DNA from: Streptomyces aurantiogriseus
Lineage (GTDB): Bacteria; Actinomycetota; Actinomycetes; Streptomycetales; Streptomycetaceae
Reading direction: 5' to 3'
Length of the DNA stretch: 64,000 bases
Assembly (NCBI RefSeq): GCF_014649375.1
Contig: NZ_BMSX01000003.1
Coordinates: 496,001-560,000 of the forward strand
Shown: in pieces, positions 17,026 through 25,042 of the stretch
Layout: every line of letters starts with the position of its first letter
Numbering within the stretch: position 1 is the first letter of the stretch
The notes under the pieces: model-generated
Databases searched by the model: none
What the model was told of the DNA's origin: nothing
Seen by the model: only the letters and a program-made list of their open reading frames with translations
Program-made: the position numbers and the translations under genes

Positions 17026-17642
17026 CGCTCGGCCCCGGCTTCCGCCGCCGCGACGAACCGCCGTACGTGCTGGGGCAGTTCGCGGTCGTTGCACCAGGCC
17101 AGGCTCACCGGAGCGGGCGGCAGGCCGGTCACCGGGACGACCCGCACCGTGGGCGGCGCGACATCGGCGAGGGAGATGAGGGAGAGGTGCACCGCGTTCC
17201 CCTCGGCCACCAGACGCATCATCGCGGGGATGTCGGTGACCCGGTGGCGGCGGTGGAGCGGCCGGCCGGCCGGGGTGTGCGGGGGCACCACCTCGTCCCA
17301 CACGTACTGGGGCATCTCGCCCGGACGGTCGAAGAGTTCCTGGTCGGCCAACTCCTCCACGGAAATGGCGTCCTGCTTGGCGAGCGGGGAATCGGCCGCC
17401 ACCACGGCGCCGCGTGCGTCGTACGTCAGAGCGCGGCTGCAGGCCAGGTCGGGCTCCTTGAGCCCGAACTTGACGATCATCACGTCGAATTCGCCCCGGC
17501 GCAGCTCGGTGAACGGATCGGCGATGTCGTACTGGCCGAGGCTCACCGCGGCCGGGTCCCATCCGGCGATCCGGACGATGTGCAGGGCGACGTCGGGGGA
17601 GCCGTGGAAGCCGAGGCGCAGGGGCGTGGGCTGGTCAGACAA
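17022..17642 (-). CDS. Free-standing LysR effector-binding domain without HTH
   Basis: 206 residues resembling only the C-terminal periplasmic-binding-like domain of LysR regulators: LRLGFHGSPD start, DPFTELRRGEFDVMIV, DYDARGAVVAADSPLA pattern (written here as YDARGAVVAADSPLA), VEELADQELFDRP, and IPAMMRLVAEGNAVHL. No winged helix is encoded: the upstream gene ends 5 bases inside it and belongs to a different family. It may be a ligand-sensing or decoy partner of a full LysR protein, or an enzyme or chaperone evolved from this fold. TTG start with GGAG eight bases before it. Embedded in the overlapping operon, so its truncation is ancestral rather than a recent break. Confidence 0.7.
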   Translation of the reverse strand: MSDQPTPLRLGFHGSPDVALHIVRIAGWDPAAVSLGQYDIADPFTELRRGEFDVMIVKFGLKEPDLACSRALTYDARGAVVAADSPLAKQDAISVEELADQELFDRPGEMPQYVWDEVVPPHTPAGRPLHRRHRVTDIPAMMRLVAEGNAVHLSLISLADVAPPTVRVVPVTGLPPAPVSLAWCNDRELPQHVRRFVAAAEAGAER

Positions 17643-18363
17643 GGGGGGTCTCCTGGGTGAGTCCGGCGGTGGCCATCAGCCGCCCGGGCCGCTCGAAGAC
17701 GATCCGGACGGACGCCAGATGTCCGTGCTCCCCGGTCAGCCGGGGAACCTGGCGCAGCGTCAGCCGGTCGCCCGGTGCGAGCAGTCCGTCGATCACGGCT
17801 TCGGCCAGTACGTGGTTGAGGTCCACCAGGGTGTCGGCGACGGTGCGCCCGGCGGTGGCGAGACAGAGGTCACGGTGGGCGGCGGGACGGCCGGTGCCCG
17901 CGCCGGGCAGTTCGACGACGGTGTCCGGCGCGGGCGGCGGCGCTGCCCGGCCCTCGAACAGCTTGAGCAGCCGGCGCAGCGAGGACTGGTCGGCCTGGCC
18001 GGGCGCCGTCCACGCCGCGGAGCCGTCCTCGGCGATGTGCGCGAAGTCGAACCGTCCGCGCAGCCGGCCCGGATGGCCGGCGAGGAACACGGTGCGGGTG
18101 AACGAGCGGCGCCAGGCGGACGCCGTGTCCGGGTCGAGCCCGAAGGCGTACGCGCAGGTGTCCCGGACCCATCGGGCGAGGTCGACGTGGTGGATCACCA
18201 CGACGGCGGTGGTCTGTCCGGTGTCGTCCTGCGCGGCGATGTCGTCCTGCGCGGCGAGGAGCCCCTCCGGCGAGGTCAGGTCGTGGCGCGCGGCCAGGTC
18301 GGGGCGGACCGCGACGATCCGCCGTCCGGCCGCCCGGCACAGCTCCGTCTGGACCGGGGTCAC
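17635..18363 (-). CDS. Unrecognised protein, possible double hot-dog fold
   Basis: 242 residues; I do not recognise the family. The segment VVVIHHVDLARWVRDT followed by a Gly-rich strand pattern (FLAGHPGRLRGRFDFAHI) is reminiscent of 4HBT/FatA-type hot-dog thioesterases, where a His-x-x-x-(A/Y)-W motif starts the central helix, and the end (ASVRIVFERPGRLMATAGL) could be the last strands of a second hot dog. This is weak. An 18-bp tandem duplication (18223-18258) encodes AAQDDI/AAQDDT at about residues 36-47. GTG start overlaps the previous stop by 4 bp; its own stop lies within the LysR-domain gene. It is part of the coupled nine-gene operon and so presumably acts in the same pathway. Confidence 0.5.
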   Translation of the reverse strand: MTPVQTELCRAAGRRIVAVRPDLAARHDLTSPEGLLAAQDDIAAQDDTGQTTAVVVIHHVDLARWVRDTCAYAFGLDPDTASAWRRSFTRTVFLAGHPGRLRGRFDFAHIAEDGSAAWTAPGQADQSSLRRLLKLFEGRAAPPPAPDTVVELPGAGTGRPAAHRDLCLATAGRTVADTLVDLNHVLAEAVIDGLLAPGDRLTLRQVPRLTGEHGHLASVRIVFERPGRLMATAGLTQETPLV

Positions 18364-19514
18364 AGGAACACCCCCGCGAGCAGATCCCGGGCCGGCGGGG
18401 TGCGCCGTCTGCCGAGCAACTGGGCCGTCACCCGGTAGGGGTCGACGTACACATGGTCCTTGCGATGGCGGGCCAGCCGTTCGGCGAGGGGGACGTCCGG
18501 CGGCTCCTGGCCGTCGGCGATGAGCCGTTCGGCCCGCCGGAAGCACTGGTCGAGCAGGTCCGGGCGGTACGACTCGTGCTCACCCGGGCCCAGGGTCGCC
18601 ACGAAGTAGAGGCGGACCCCGAGGCGCACCGCGGGCGGCGCGTACCGTTCGCGGGCGGCGGCCAGCAGGGTCCTGGCCTGATGGTCCCGCCAGCCGCCGT
18701 GCCGGGCGGAGCGGATGTGCCCGTCGACCGGAACGCGGCTGAGGGGCACCCGCCGCACGTGCGGGCCGAGCGCGCCCAGTACGCGGGCGAGCAGCTGGTA
18801 GTCGGGGTCGAGCTCACGGTCGTACAGCAGCACCACCTCGTCGAAGCCGACGGCCAGAGCGACCAGTTCGCGCAGCGCGCACGCGAGGTAGTTGGGCCGG
18901 CCGTCGGCGGTCACCAGACGGCGCAGCGGCAGCCCGCACCGGGTCAGGTCCAGATAGACGGGGCCGCCGTCGCGCCGCTGGTCCAGGCACATGCCGAGCC
19001 GGTCGAGCCGGTCCAGGACCTCGTCCAGGCCCAGACCAGGCGGCTGGTGGTGCAGCAGCCCCGGATCGTGCAGGCCGAGGCCGGCGTAGTGCTCCGACCA
19101 CAACTGCAGGATCCGGGTGCTGGCCGGATGCACCCAGCCCCGTTCGGCCGCCTCTGCGTAGGGCCGCAGCGCCCGTGCGGAGGCGGTCCGGTCCGCGGTG
19201 CGGAACGCCATGTACAGCTCGCCGATCTCGTCCTCGGTCAGCGCGGAGTAGCCGGCGTCGCCGTGGGTGCGGTCGAGGAACTCCCAGAAGCCCAGGGTCT
19301 GTTCCGTCGGGTGGTAGGTCGTGTGGCTGTAGCGGTAGGTGACGTCGGCGAGATGGCGGGTCGCCCGGTACATCACGTCCGTCCACAGCAGACCCTTGAG
19401 GTGGCTCGGGGTGAGCGGCTTGGACGGGGTCACCGTGATCGGCGCCAGCAGCACCGAACGCCGGGCGGCGGACTGCCGTTCCGGGACGGTCTCCATGGAC
19501 GGGGCGGCGGTCAT
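18360..19514 (-). CDS. Class I aminoacyl-tRNA-synthetase-like protein (ArgRS-like core)
   Basis: 384 residues, not a standard enzyme. By eye the order of elements follows an arginyl-tRNA synthetase catalytic core: KPLTPSHLKGLLWTD (residues 32-46) sits where ArgRS has KPLHLGHLR, and DGRPNYLACALRELVALAVG then FDEVVLLYD and a Rossmann strand (YQLLARVLGALG) matches the DGTPTYFTRDLAYA / FDRIIYVVG region. HIRSARHGGW occupies the place of KMSKR, and the DALR anticodon-binding domain is absent (normal ArgRS is 550-600 residues). Such a remnant could activate a carboxylate as adenylate for amide or ester formation without tRNA (inference). It overlaps both neighbours by 4 bp in the operon with the GH3 ligase. 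The assignment needs a structural comparison; an unrelated fold remains possible. Confidence 0.45.
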   Translation of the reverse strand: MTAAPSMETVPERQSAARRSVLLAPITVTPSKPLTPSHLKGLLWTDVMYRATRHLADVTYRYSHTTYHPTEQTLGFWEFLDRTHGDAGYSALTEDEIGELYMAFRTADRTASARALRPYAEAAERGWVHPASTRILQLWSEHYAGLGLHDPGLLHHQPPGLGLDEVLDRLDRLGMCLDQRRDGGPVYLDLTRCGLPLRRLVTADGRPNYLACALRELVALAVGFDEVVLLYDRELDPDYQLLARVLGALGPHVRRVPLSRVPVDGHIRSARHGGWRDHQARTLLAAARERYAPPAVRLGVRLYFVATLGPGEHESYRPDLLDQCFRRAERLIADGQEPPDVPLAERLARHRKDHVYVDPYRVTAQLLGRRRTPPARDLLAGVFL

Positions 19515-20965
19515 ACGGCCGCTCTCCGCGCCCCTGCCAGCAGCCGCAGCAGTTCGTCGCGCGGCGGGGCGCCGCCGGGCCGGGGCAGGTCCGCGCCGGG
19601 GTCGCCCGCGGCCTGCCGTACCCGCGCCACGAACTTGTCGTCACCCAGCAGCTGCGCGGGCGTCGTCAGGGTCATCAGCATGCGGGTCAGCCCTCGCCAC
19701 ACCTGTCCGTCCCGCTGCGCCGCTGCCGCGATCTCGTCGATCGTCGGCACTCCTTCGGCCGGTTCCGGGCGCGGCGGGGCAGCGCCGTTGATCGCCGCGC
19801 GCCAGCGGGCGATTCGCACCCGGTCGGACCCCACGGCCTGCTCGTACCAGGGCAGGAACAGTTCCTCGGTCATCTGCGCGACGGCCCGGGACTGGGCGAT
19901 GCCGGCGTCCGGGTGGGCGGCGAGCACATCGGCGAGCCGGAAGGCGTGCTCCAGGGCCAGCGACACCCCGCGCCCGAACAGCGGGTCGGTGACACACGCG
20001 GCGTCACCCACCGGGAACAGCCCCGCGACCGGCCGCTGCGCGGTGGTGGCCAGGCCCCGCAGGGTGTTGGGCGGGCTGGTGATCGCCTGCACCGGCGAGA
20101 CCGGTTCGCTCACCCCGTCCGCCAGCCACGGGGCGACTCCGGGCGTGGCGCGGGCCACCGCGGTGAACGCGGACGGCAGCCGCAGTTCGGCCATCGCCCG
20201 GTCGCCGGGCAGGGTGCCGAGGGCGACGGAGAAGACACCGCCGTCCGCGGGGTGGAGCACTCCGGCGTAGTGGTCCCAGATGCCGCCGGCGGCGTTGCCG
20301 CGGCCGAGCGGTCCGGGTCGTTCGGTTCCGGTCAGCCGGTAGAAGCGGGTCCAGCCGGTCAGTCCGGACGGGCTGGTTCGGTCATCGGCGACCGGCACCC
20401 CGGCGATCCGCAGCCAGGTGCGGGACAGCGCCTGTCGGCCAGTGGCGTCCACGACCAGGTCGGCGGGCACCCGCTCGCCGGTGGTGGTGATCACGGCCCG
20501 CACCCGCTGCCCGGACGGGTCCAGTTCCAGTCCGCCGACCGCCGTCTCGTGCCGCACGGCGACACCGGGCAGCTCCCGCACCACCCGGTGCAGCACCAGC
20601 TCCAGCACGGCACGCCGGCAGCCGAGGCCGACGAGGTCCTCGTCGCCGGGCGCCCGGCCGCCGTCGACCGCGTCGGCCGGCAGCGCTGCCGTCAGATCCA
20701 GGGTGACCGCCCCGGCCGCGACGGCCGCCTCCAGCACCTGCGGGGCGCGCTCGCGCAGCACCCGCACGCCCAGCGAGGTGAGGGTGTGGGCGTGCGCGGA
20801 CTGCGGGACGGTGGGACGCCGCCATCGCCCGGCCGCCTCGGCGGGCGGACCCTCCGGTGGCGGCGCGGCCCGCTCCAGCACCAGTACCCGGTGGCCGGTA
20901 CCGGACAGGGCCAGGGCGGTGGCGAGCCCCGCGACACTGCCGCCGGCGACGACCACGGCCGGCAT
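19511..20965 (-). CDS. FAD-dependent oxidoreductase/monooxygenase
   Basis: 484 residues. The N-terminal dinucleotide motif AGGSVAGLATALALSGTGH and the second FAD motif GLFPVGDAACVTDPLFGRGVS (near residues 318-338) define a PHBH-fold flavoprotein. RVPADLVVDATGRQALSRTWL takes the place of the DG motif. This arrangement, with an extended C-terminal part, is closer to the geranylgeranyl-reductase/halogenase-like branch than to simple phenol hydroxylases; a halogenase WxWxIP motif is not seen, so halogenation is unlikely. It may oxidise or hydroxylate the assembled scaffold. Its stop overlaps the next gene by 4 bp and its start follows the methyltransferase stop by one base. Confidence 0.78.
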   Translation of the reverse strand: MPAVVVAGGSVAGLATALALSGTGHRVLVLERAAPPPEGPPAEAAGRWRRPTVPQSAHAHTLTSLGVRVLRERAPQVLEAAVAAGAVTLDLTAALPADAVDGGRAPGDEDLVGLGCRRAVLELVLHRVVRELPGVAVRHETAVGGLELDPSGQRVRAVITTTGERVPADLVVDATGRQALSRTWLRIAGVPVADDRTSPSGLTGWTRFYRLTGTERPGPLGRGNAAGGIWDHYAGVLHPADGGVFSVALGTLPGDRAMAELRLPSAFTAVARATPGVAPWLADGVSEPVSPVQAITSPPNTLRGLATTAQRPVAGLFPVGDAACVTDPLFGRGVSLALEHAFRLADVLAAHPDAGIAQSRAVAQMTEELFLPWYEQAVGSDRVRIARWRAAINGAAPPRPEPAEGVPTIDEIAAAAQRDGQVWRGLTRMLMTLTTPAQLLGDDKFVARVRQAAGDPGADLPRPGGAPPRDELLRLLAGARRAAV

Positions 20966-20966
20966 G

Positions 20967-21824
20967 TCAGCGCCTCCTGCCGTGCACGAAGAACACCCGC
21001 CGTACGTCGCGCTCGGTACGCGGCGGCACCGGGTCGGGCCAGCGCCCGAAGTCCGCGCCCTCCTCGCCCGGTTGCAGCGCGTCCACCTCGTACCCGTACT
21101 CCGCGAACAGCGCCTCGGGCTCGTCGGTGCCGAACAGCCAGGGACAGCCCCAGCCCGCGAAGACGTCGAGCAGGCCCCGCATGTGCGGCAGGGTCAGCGC
21201 CGCCGCGTTCACGATGTCGGCGGCGATCCGGCTGCCCGGGGCCATCAGGGCCGCGACCCGGCGCAGGATCCGGTGCGCGTCCGCCTCGGGGATGTAGTAG
21301 AGCAACCCTTCCAGCAGCCAGGTCGACGGCACGGCCGGGTCGTAGCCCGCCGCCACCAGGTCCTGCTCCCAGTCGGGTGAGGTGAGATCGACGGCCACCG
21401 TACGGTGGTGCACGCGCGGCGCGGTCCTGCGCAGCCGGTCGGCCTTGTACGCCAGTACGGCGGGCCGGTCGACCTCGAACCAGCGCACGTGCTCCGGCCA
21501 GGGGAACCGGTAGGGCCGGGAGTCCATACCGGCCGGGGCCAGCACGATCTGGGTGGTGCCAGGGTCCTGGGCGGCCCGCAGCAGGTAGTCGTCGAAGAAC
21601 CGGGTGCGGATGGCGTTGTAGTCGGGCGTGCTGGGCAGGGTGCGGGCCCGCCCGGGCGGGAAGGTCGCCTCCCGCACCTCGGCCAGCAGCTCCGGGCCGA
21701 TGTCGCCGGCCAGCGCCGCGGCGAAGGGATCGGTGTAGAGCCGGTCCTCGCGCAGCGTCTCGGCGGCGCGCAGGGCGGCGGTCAGCAGGGCGGTCCGCTC
21801 GACGGCGTCCAGCCGGGGGGTCAT
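20967..21824 (-). CDS. SAM-dependent methyltransferase, leucine carboxyl methyltransferase (TIGR00027) family
   Basis: 285 residues. The family pattern is clear: ERTALLTAALRAAET, LYTDPFAAALAGD, NAIRTRFFDDYLL, IVLAPAGMDSRPYRFPWPEHVRWFEVD (quoted in parts: APAGMDSRPYRFPW and VRWFEVDRP), then WLLEGLLYYIPE. These Ppm/LCMT-like proteins are common in actinobacteria, and several act as O-methyltransferases on carboxyl or phenolic groups of natural products. The substrate here is unknown. The ATG at 21824 has GAGGAGAG...GGGAG upstream and overlaps the GH3 stop by 4 bp. Confidence 0.85.
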   Translation of the reverse strand: MTPRLDAVERTALLTAALRAAETLREDRLYTDPFAAALAGDIGPELLAEVREATFPPGRARTLPSTPDYNAIRTRFFDDYLLRAAQDPGTTQIVLAPAGMDSRPYRFPWPEHVRWFEVDRPAVLAYKADRLRRTAPRVHHRTVAVDLTSPDWEQDLVAAGYDPAVPSTWLLEGLLYYIPEADAHRILRRVAALMAPGSRIAADIVNAAALTLPHMRGLLDVFAGWGCPWLFGTDEPEALFAEYGYEVDALQPGEEGADFGRWPDPVPPRTERDVRRVFFVHGRRR

Positions 21825-23539
21825 CTCCCACTCTCCTCGTCGATTCGTGTCGATGGGTGCCGGGCCCGGCCGGTCAGCCGCGCCCATTGCTCCGGGTCCT
21901 GCCGGAAGAGGCGGTCCTTGACCTGGGTGGGGCGCACGCCGCTGCCCACGCGGTCCTGCCAGTCGCCCAGGAACGCCTCGGGAGTCAGTCGCAGTACGGA
22001 GGGCGTGCCGAGCCGTCCGTCGTGCCGAGCCGTGCCGTAGTCGGAGGACTCGGTGCCGAGGGCCGTGTCGAGCAGGGTGGTGAAACGGTCGGTCTCGTCC
22101 TCGCTCCACGGCAGACGCGGGGCCACCGCGAACGTGTACGCCGGGGCCGTGCCGGGCCGGGCGGTCGCCACCCGGCAGGCGGCGTTGGTGACCTCGAGGC
22201 CCGTGGCGGAGAGCGCCGTACGCAGTGCCCTGATCACCTGGGCCTCGCGCAGCCGTTCCCCGGCGTGGTCGGAGAGGGCGGCGCGGCCGTTGTACTCCAG
22301 CCTGGGCACTCCCCCCACCCGGTCGACGACTCGCACGACATCGCCGACCGCGTAGCGGTACAGGCCGCCGACGTGGCTGAACACCACGTGGTAGTCCCGG
22401 TCCGGCTCCAGCTCGTGCGGCAGCAGGGTCGGGGTGTCGGGGCCCAGGTCGGCGTCGGCGTCGGCGAACTCGTACAGGGCGGCGGTGACGACCAGGCTCC
22501 CGGCGGTCGGATGGCGGTCCAGGGCCACACCCACCGGCCCCTCCGACGCGGCCACCGGCGCCGGCAGCAGTGTCACTCCGGGGCCGTACTGTTCCCGCAG
22601 CCGGGGCAGATAGAGCGAGGCCAGGCCGGTCGTCCAGCAGAACAGCACCCGCATGTGCGGCCAGATGTGGGCCGGCAGAACCGTGCCGTGCCGTGCGGCG
22701 AGGCGCTCGAACTCGGCGGCCCGGCCGGGGTTCGGCGTGGTGAAGGGCCGCCCGCCCAGGGTGCCGTCGCGCACCTCCCGGACGATCCGCTCCCACCAGT
22801 GGTGAAGCTGGTACGGGACCGCCGCGACCATCGCCGGGTTGATGCCGATGACACAGCGGACGTCGCTCTCCACGGCCAGCCGCAGCCGCAGATACATCTT
22901 CTCCAGGTGGTCGCCGTCCGCGACCGGCACCGGCAGGGACCCCCAGGGAGCGGCGGTGCCCGGCTCCGCGGACAGCGGTTCGCCGAACCGCGCGCCGAAG
23001 TCGACCTGGCTGGCGCCGACATGGGGGCGGCCGGACGCGGTCGTGGGCGGGGCGGCCAGCGGGTCGTGCTTGAGGTTGAGCACCGCGTCGGGACGCTGGA
23101 GCACCTCGGCGAAGTGCTCGGCGAGCGGCGCCCAGGCGGTGAAGTAGAAGGGGAAGAACGTGGTCTTCATGAACCGCGGGGTGACCGGGATCTTCTTGTG
23201 CGCACCGGTGCTGCCGCTGCTGGTGAAGAAGACCTCCGGCCGGTCGGCGGTGAGCACGTTCGCCTCCCCGGCGGCGGCCCGCTCGATCCAGGGCGCGAGG
23301 TCCGCGTAGCGCTGCACGGGCACCGCCCGGCGGAACTCCTCGACGGTGCGGATGCGGCCGAAGCCGTACTTCCTCCCGTACTCCGTACCGGAGTTGAACT
23401 CCAGCAGATCCTCCAGCACCCGGCGCTGACGACCGGCCGGGTCCGCACAGGCCGCCCGCAGCCGCCGTCGCTCCCCGAAGACCCGCTCGCGGTAGCGGCT
23501 CAGCCGGTCCGGGTCCGTCCAGTCCTCAGTCGAACTCAT
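21821..23539 (-). CDS. GH3-family acyl-acid amido synthetase
   Basis: 572 residues, full length for the GH3 auxin-responsive family (ANL adenylate-forming superfamily). The ATP loop FFTSSGSTGAHKKIP is at about residues 104-118, the middle domain carries WPHMRVLFCWTTG, and YRYAVGDVVRVV (about 400) matches the conserved GH3 YR-x-x-x-GDVV motif; a mobile C-terminal domain follows. GH3 enzymes adenylate a small carboxylic acid and transfer it directly to an amine, forming an amide without CoA or carrier protein. Here joining of one aromatic aminohydroxy acid to another amine is an attractive role (inference). It overlaps the kinase-like gene by 14 bp and the methyltransferase by 4 bp. Confidence 0.87.
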   Translation of the reverse strand: MSSTEDWTDPDRLSRYRERVFGERRRLRAACADPAGRQRRVLEDLLEFNSGTEYGRKYGFGRIRTVEEFRRAVPVQRYADLAPWIERAAAGEANVLTADRPEVFFTSSGSTGAHKKIPVTPRFMKTTFFPFYFTAWAPLAEHFAEVLQRPDAVLNLKHDPLAAPPTTASGRPHVGASQVDFGARFGEPLSAEPGTAAPWGSLPVPVADGDHLEKMYLRLRLAVESDVRCVIGINPAMVAAVPYQLHHWWERIVREVRDGTLGGRPFTTPNPGRAAEFERLAARHGTVLPAHIWPHMRVLFCWTTGLASLYLPRLREQYGPGVTLLPAPVAASEGPVGVALDRHPTAGSLVVTAALYEFADADADLGPDTPTLLPHELEPDRDYHVVFSHVGGLYRYAVGDVVRVVDRVGGVPRLEYNGRAALSDHAGERLREAQVIRALRTALSATGLEVTNAACRVATARPGTAPAYTFAVAPRLPWSEDETDRFTTLLDTALGTESSDYGTARHDGRLGTPSVLRLTPEAFLGDWQDRVGSGVRPTQVKDRLFRQDPEQWARLTGRARHPSTRIDEESGR

Positions 23540-24200
23540 CCGTGAGCACCTTCCGTATCTCCTCGGTGGTCCGGGCCGGCCCGTGCTCCTCGCCGATCAC
23601 CGTCACCGGCAGGTCGCGGATCTCGTCCCACATCGTCTTGGCCAGGTCACGCTGGTACAGCTCGAAGCCGTCGCGCTCGGGCCGTTCGCCGTAGTACTCG
23701 AGGGCGTTGAGGTTCCGGCCGTGGCCGCAGCGCTGCCAGGCGCTCTCGGGCCGCACATCGAGATAGATCACCCGGCGCGGGCGGGGGAAGGAGCGCCACC
23801 AGTCGAACATGGGGTGGTCCAGCGCGCCCGCCAGACGGCACTTCGCCAGCAGTTTGTAGTAGTACGAGTCGACGACCGCCGGACGGGACGGATCACCGTG
23901 CAGCAGCTGGTCCCGCAGATGCACGACCGCCGTCTGCACCATGGTCGTCAGGAAGTCCGGGGACCAGACGCCGTCGGCACCCGTGACCTCCCCGACGACC
24001 TCCCGGCGCAGCCTGCCGATCAGGGCGTGCTCCGGCCCGAGGAACCGGTCGTCGACGGACAGCAGCCGCCAGGGCGCCCCGGATCCGCGCAGCCGCTCCA
24101 TGACGGTCGACTTGCCCGCGTGGTCCGGGCCCAGCAGCACACAGAAGGGAGCCGCGCCGGCGTCGTGCGGACGCGTGGCGCGGGAACGGACGGAGACCAT
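23526..24200 (-). CDS. Thymidylate-kinase-like P-loop protein
   Basis: 224 residues with Walker A LLGPDHAGKSTVMERL at about residues 22-37 and a Tmk-like layout: PAVVDSYYYKLLAKCRL in the DR-x-x-x-S position and VIYLDVRPESAWQR as the typical YLDV strand with LID-like residues. It lacks the DRY-type motif of true thymidylate kinases, so phosphorylation of another small hydroxylated substrate, or a regulatory NTPase role, is possible. First gene of the overlapping run; the ATG has GGGAGGG eight bases upstream. Its 14-bp overlap with the GH3 gene suggests the two products act together. Confidence 0.7.
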   Translation of the reverse strand: MVSVRSRATRPHDAGAAPFCVLLGPDHAGKSTVMERLRGSGAPWRLLSVDDRFLGPEHALIGRLRREVVGEVTGADGVWSPDFLTTMVQTAVVHLRDQLLHGDPSRPAVVDSYYYKLLAKCRLAGALDHPMFDWWRSFPRPRRVIYLDVRPESAWQRCGHGRNLNALEYYGERPERDGFELYQRDLAKTMWDEIRDLPVTVIGEEHGPARTTEEIRKVLTDEFD

Positions 24201-24235
24201 GGCGGTGCCCTCCCGGGAGTGTGACGGAAGTCGGG

Positions 24236-24268
24236 GGGCGGACCGGCCCTGGCGGGGCCGGTCCGCCC
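24236..24268 (-). terminator. 14-bp hairpin between wrbA and the nine-gene operon
   Basis: A perfect 14-bp stem (GGGCGGACCGGCCC at 24236-24249 with GGGCCGGTCCGCCC at 24255-24268), 5-base loop, immediately past the WrbA stop. Only 35 bases separate it from the kinase-like start codon, so it may act as a partial terminator or attenuator rather than a clean transcript end. Confidence 0.65.
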
Positions 24269-24276
24269 TGGGCGGG

Positions 24277-24894
24277 TCAGCTCGAGGCGAGACCGCGCTC
24301 GAGCGCCGCGGCGATCTCCACGCAGCGGGCGGTCTGGAAGCCGATCGACCCCAGGTTCTCCTCGGTGGCCCCCGTGGTGCCGTTGGCGGAAACGCAGCTG
24401 GCGCCGTAGGGGTTGCCGTTGGTGGGCGCGAACTGAACCTGGTCCGCGTAGCCGGGGGCCACGATGATCGCGCCCCAGTGGTAGAAGGTGTTGTTCAGCG
24501 CGAGTATCGTCGACTCCTGGCCGCCGTGCACGGTGGACGTGGAGGTGAACGAGGAGACGACCTTGTTCACCAGCTTGCCCTGCGCCCACAGGCCGCCGGT
24601 GGTGTCGATGAACTGCTTGATCTGGGAGGCCGGCAGACCGAACCGGGTGGGCGTGCCGAAGAGGACGACATCCGCCCACTCCAGGTCCTCGGGCGTGGCG
24701 ACCGCGATGTCACGGGTGGCCTCGCGGTGCGCGGCCCAGTCCGGGTTCGCCGCGATGGCCTCTTCCGGGGCGAGTTCGGCCACCTGCCGCAGACGGACCT
24801 CCGCGCCCGCCTTTTCGGCGGCTTCGGCTGCCGCGACGGCCAGCTGGTGCACCCGGCCGGTGGACGAGTAGTAGATGACGGCGACGTTCGTCAC
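24277..24894 (-). CDS. wrbA: WrbA-type NAD(P)H:quinone oxidoreductase
   Basis: 205 residues of flavodoxin-like fold. The FMN phosphate loop YYSSTGRVHQLA is at the N-terminus, then GTPTRFGLPASQIKQFID, STSTVHGGQEST and GNPYGASCVSA, all typical of WrbA. WrbA reduces quinones with two electrons, avoiding semiquinone radicals. Beside a phenol/o-aminophenol oxidase it may protect against or recycle quinone imines made by the pathway (inference). Start placed at the GTG giving VTNVAVIYYSSTG with GAGGAG upstream; the longer in-frame reading to 25005 adds a proline-rich stretch with no ribosome site. Preceded by the multicopper oxidase gene with a 148-base gap. Confidence 0.9.
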   Translation of the reverse strand: MTNVAVIYYSSTGRVHQLAVAAAEAAEKAGAEVRLRQVAELAPEEAIAANPDWAAHREATRDIAVATPEDLEWADVVLFGTPTRFGLPASQIKQFIDTTGGLWAQGKLVNKVVSSFTSTSTVHGGQESTILALNNTFYHWGAIIVAPGYADQVQFAPTNGNPYGASCVSANGTTGATEENLGSIGFQTARCVEIAAALERGLASS

Positions 24895-25042
24895 GAGCGT
24901 GGGCTCCTCGGTCGATGGAGGCTCTGGTGAAAGAGGCAGAAGTGCCGGGGACGACTCTGGCCTGCAGGTGACGGCCGGCCAATGCGGCGGAGAAGACTTG
25001 GTCACCTGTGGTGTCGGAGGCCGGGTCGGCGGTGGCGCCGGC

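Noticed and set aside
19511..20965. Flavin-dependent halogenase
   Set aside because: FAD motifs fit the superfamily, but no WxWxIP motif is visible.
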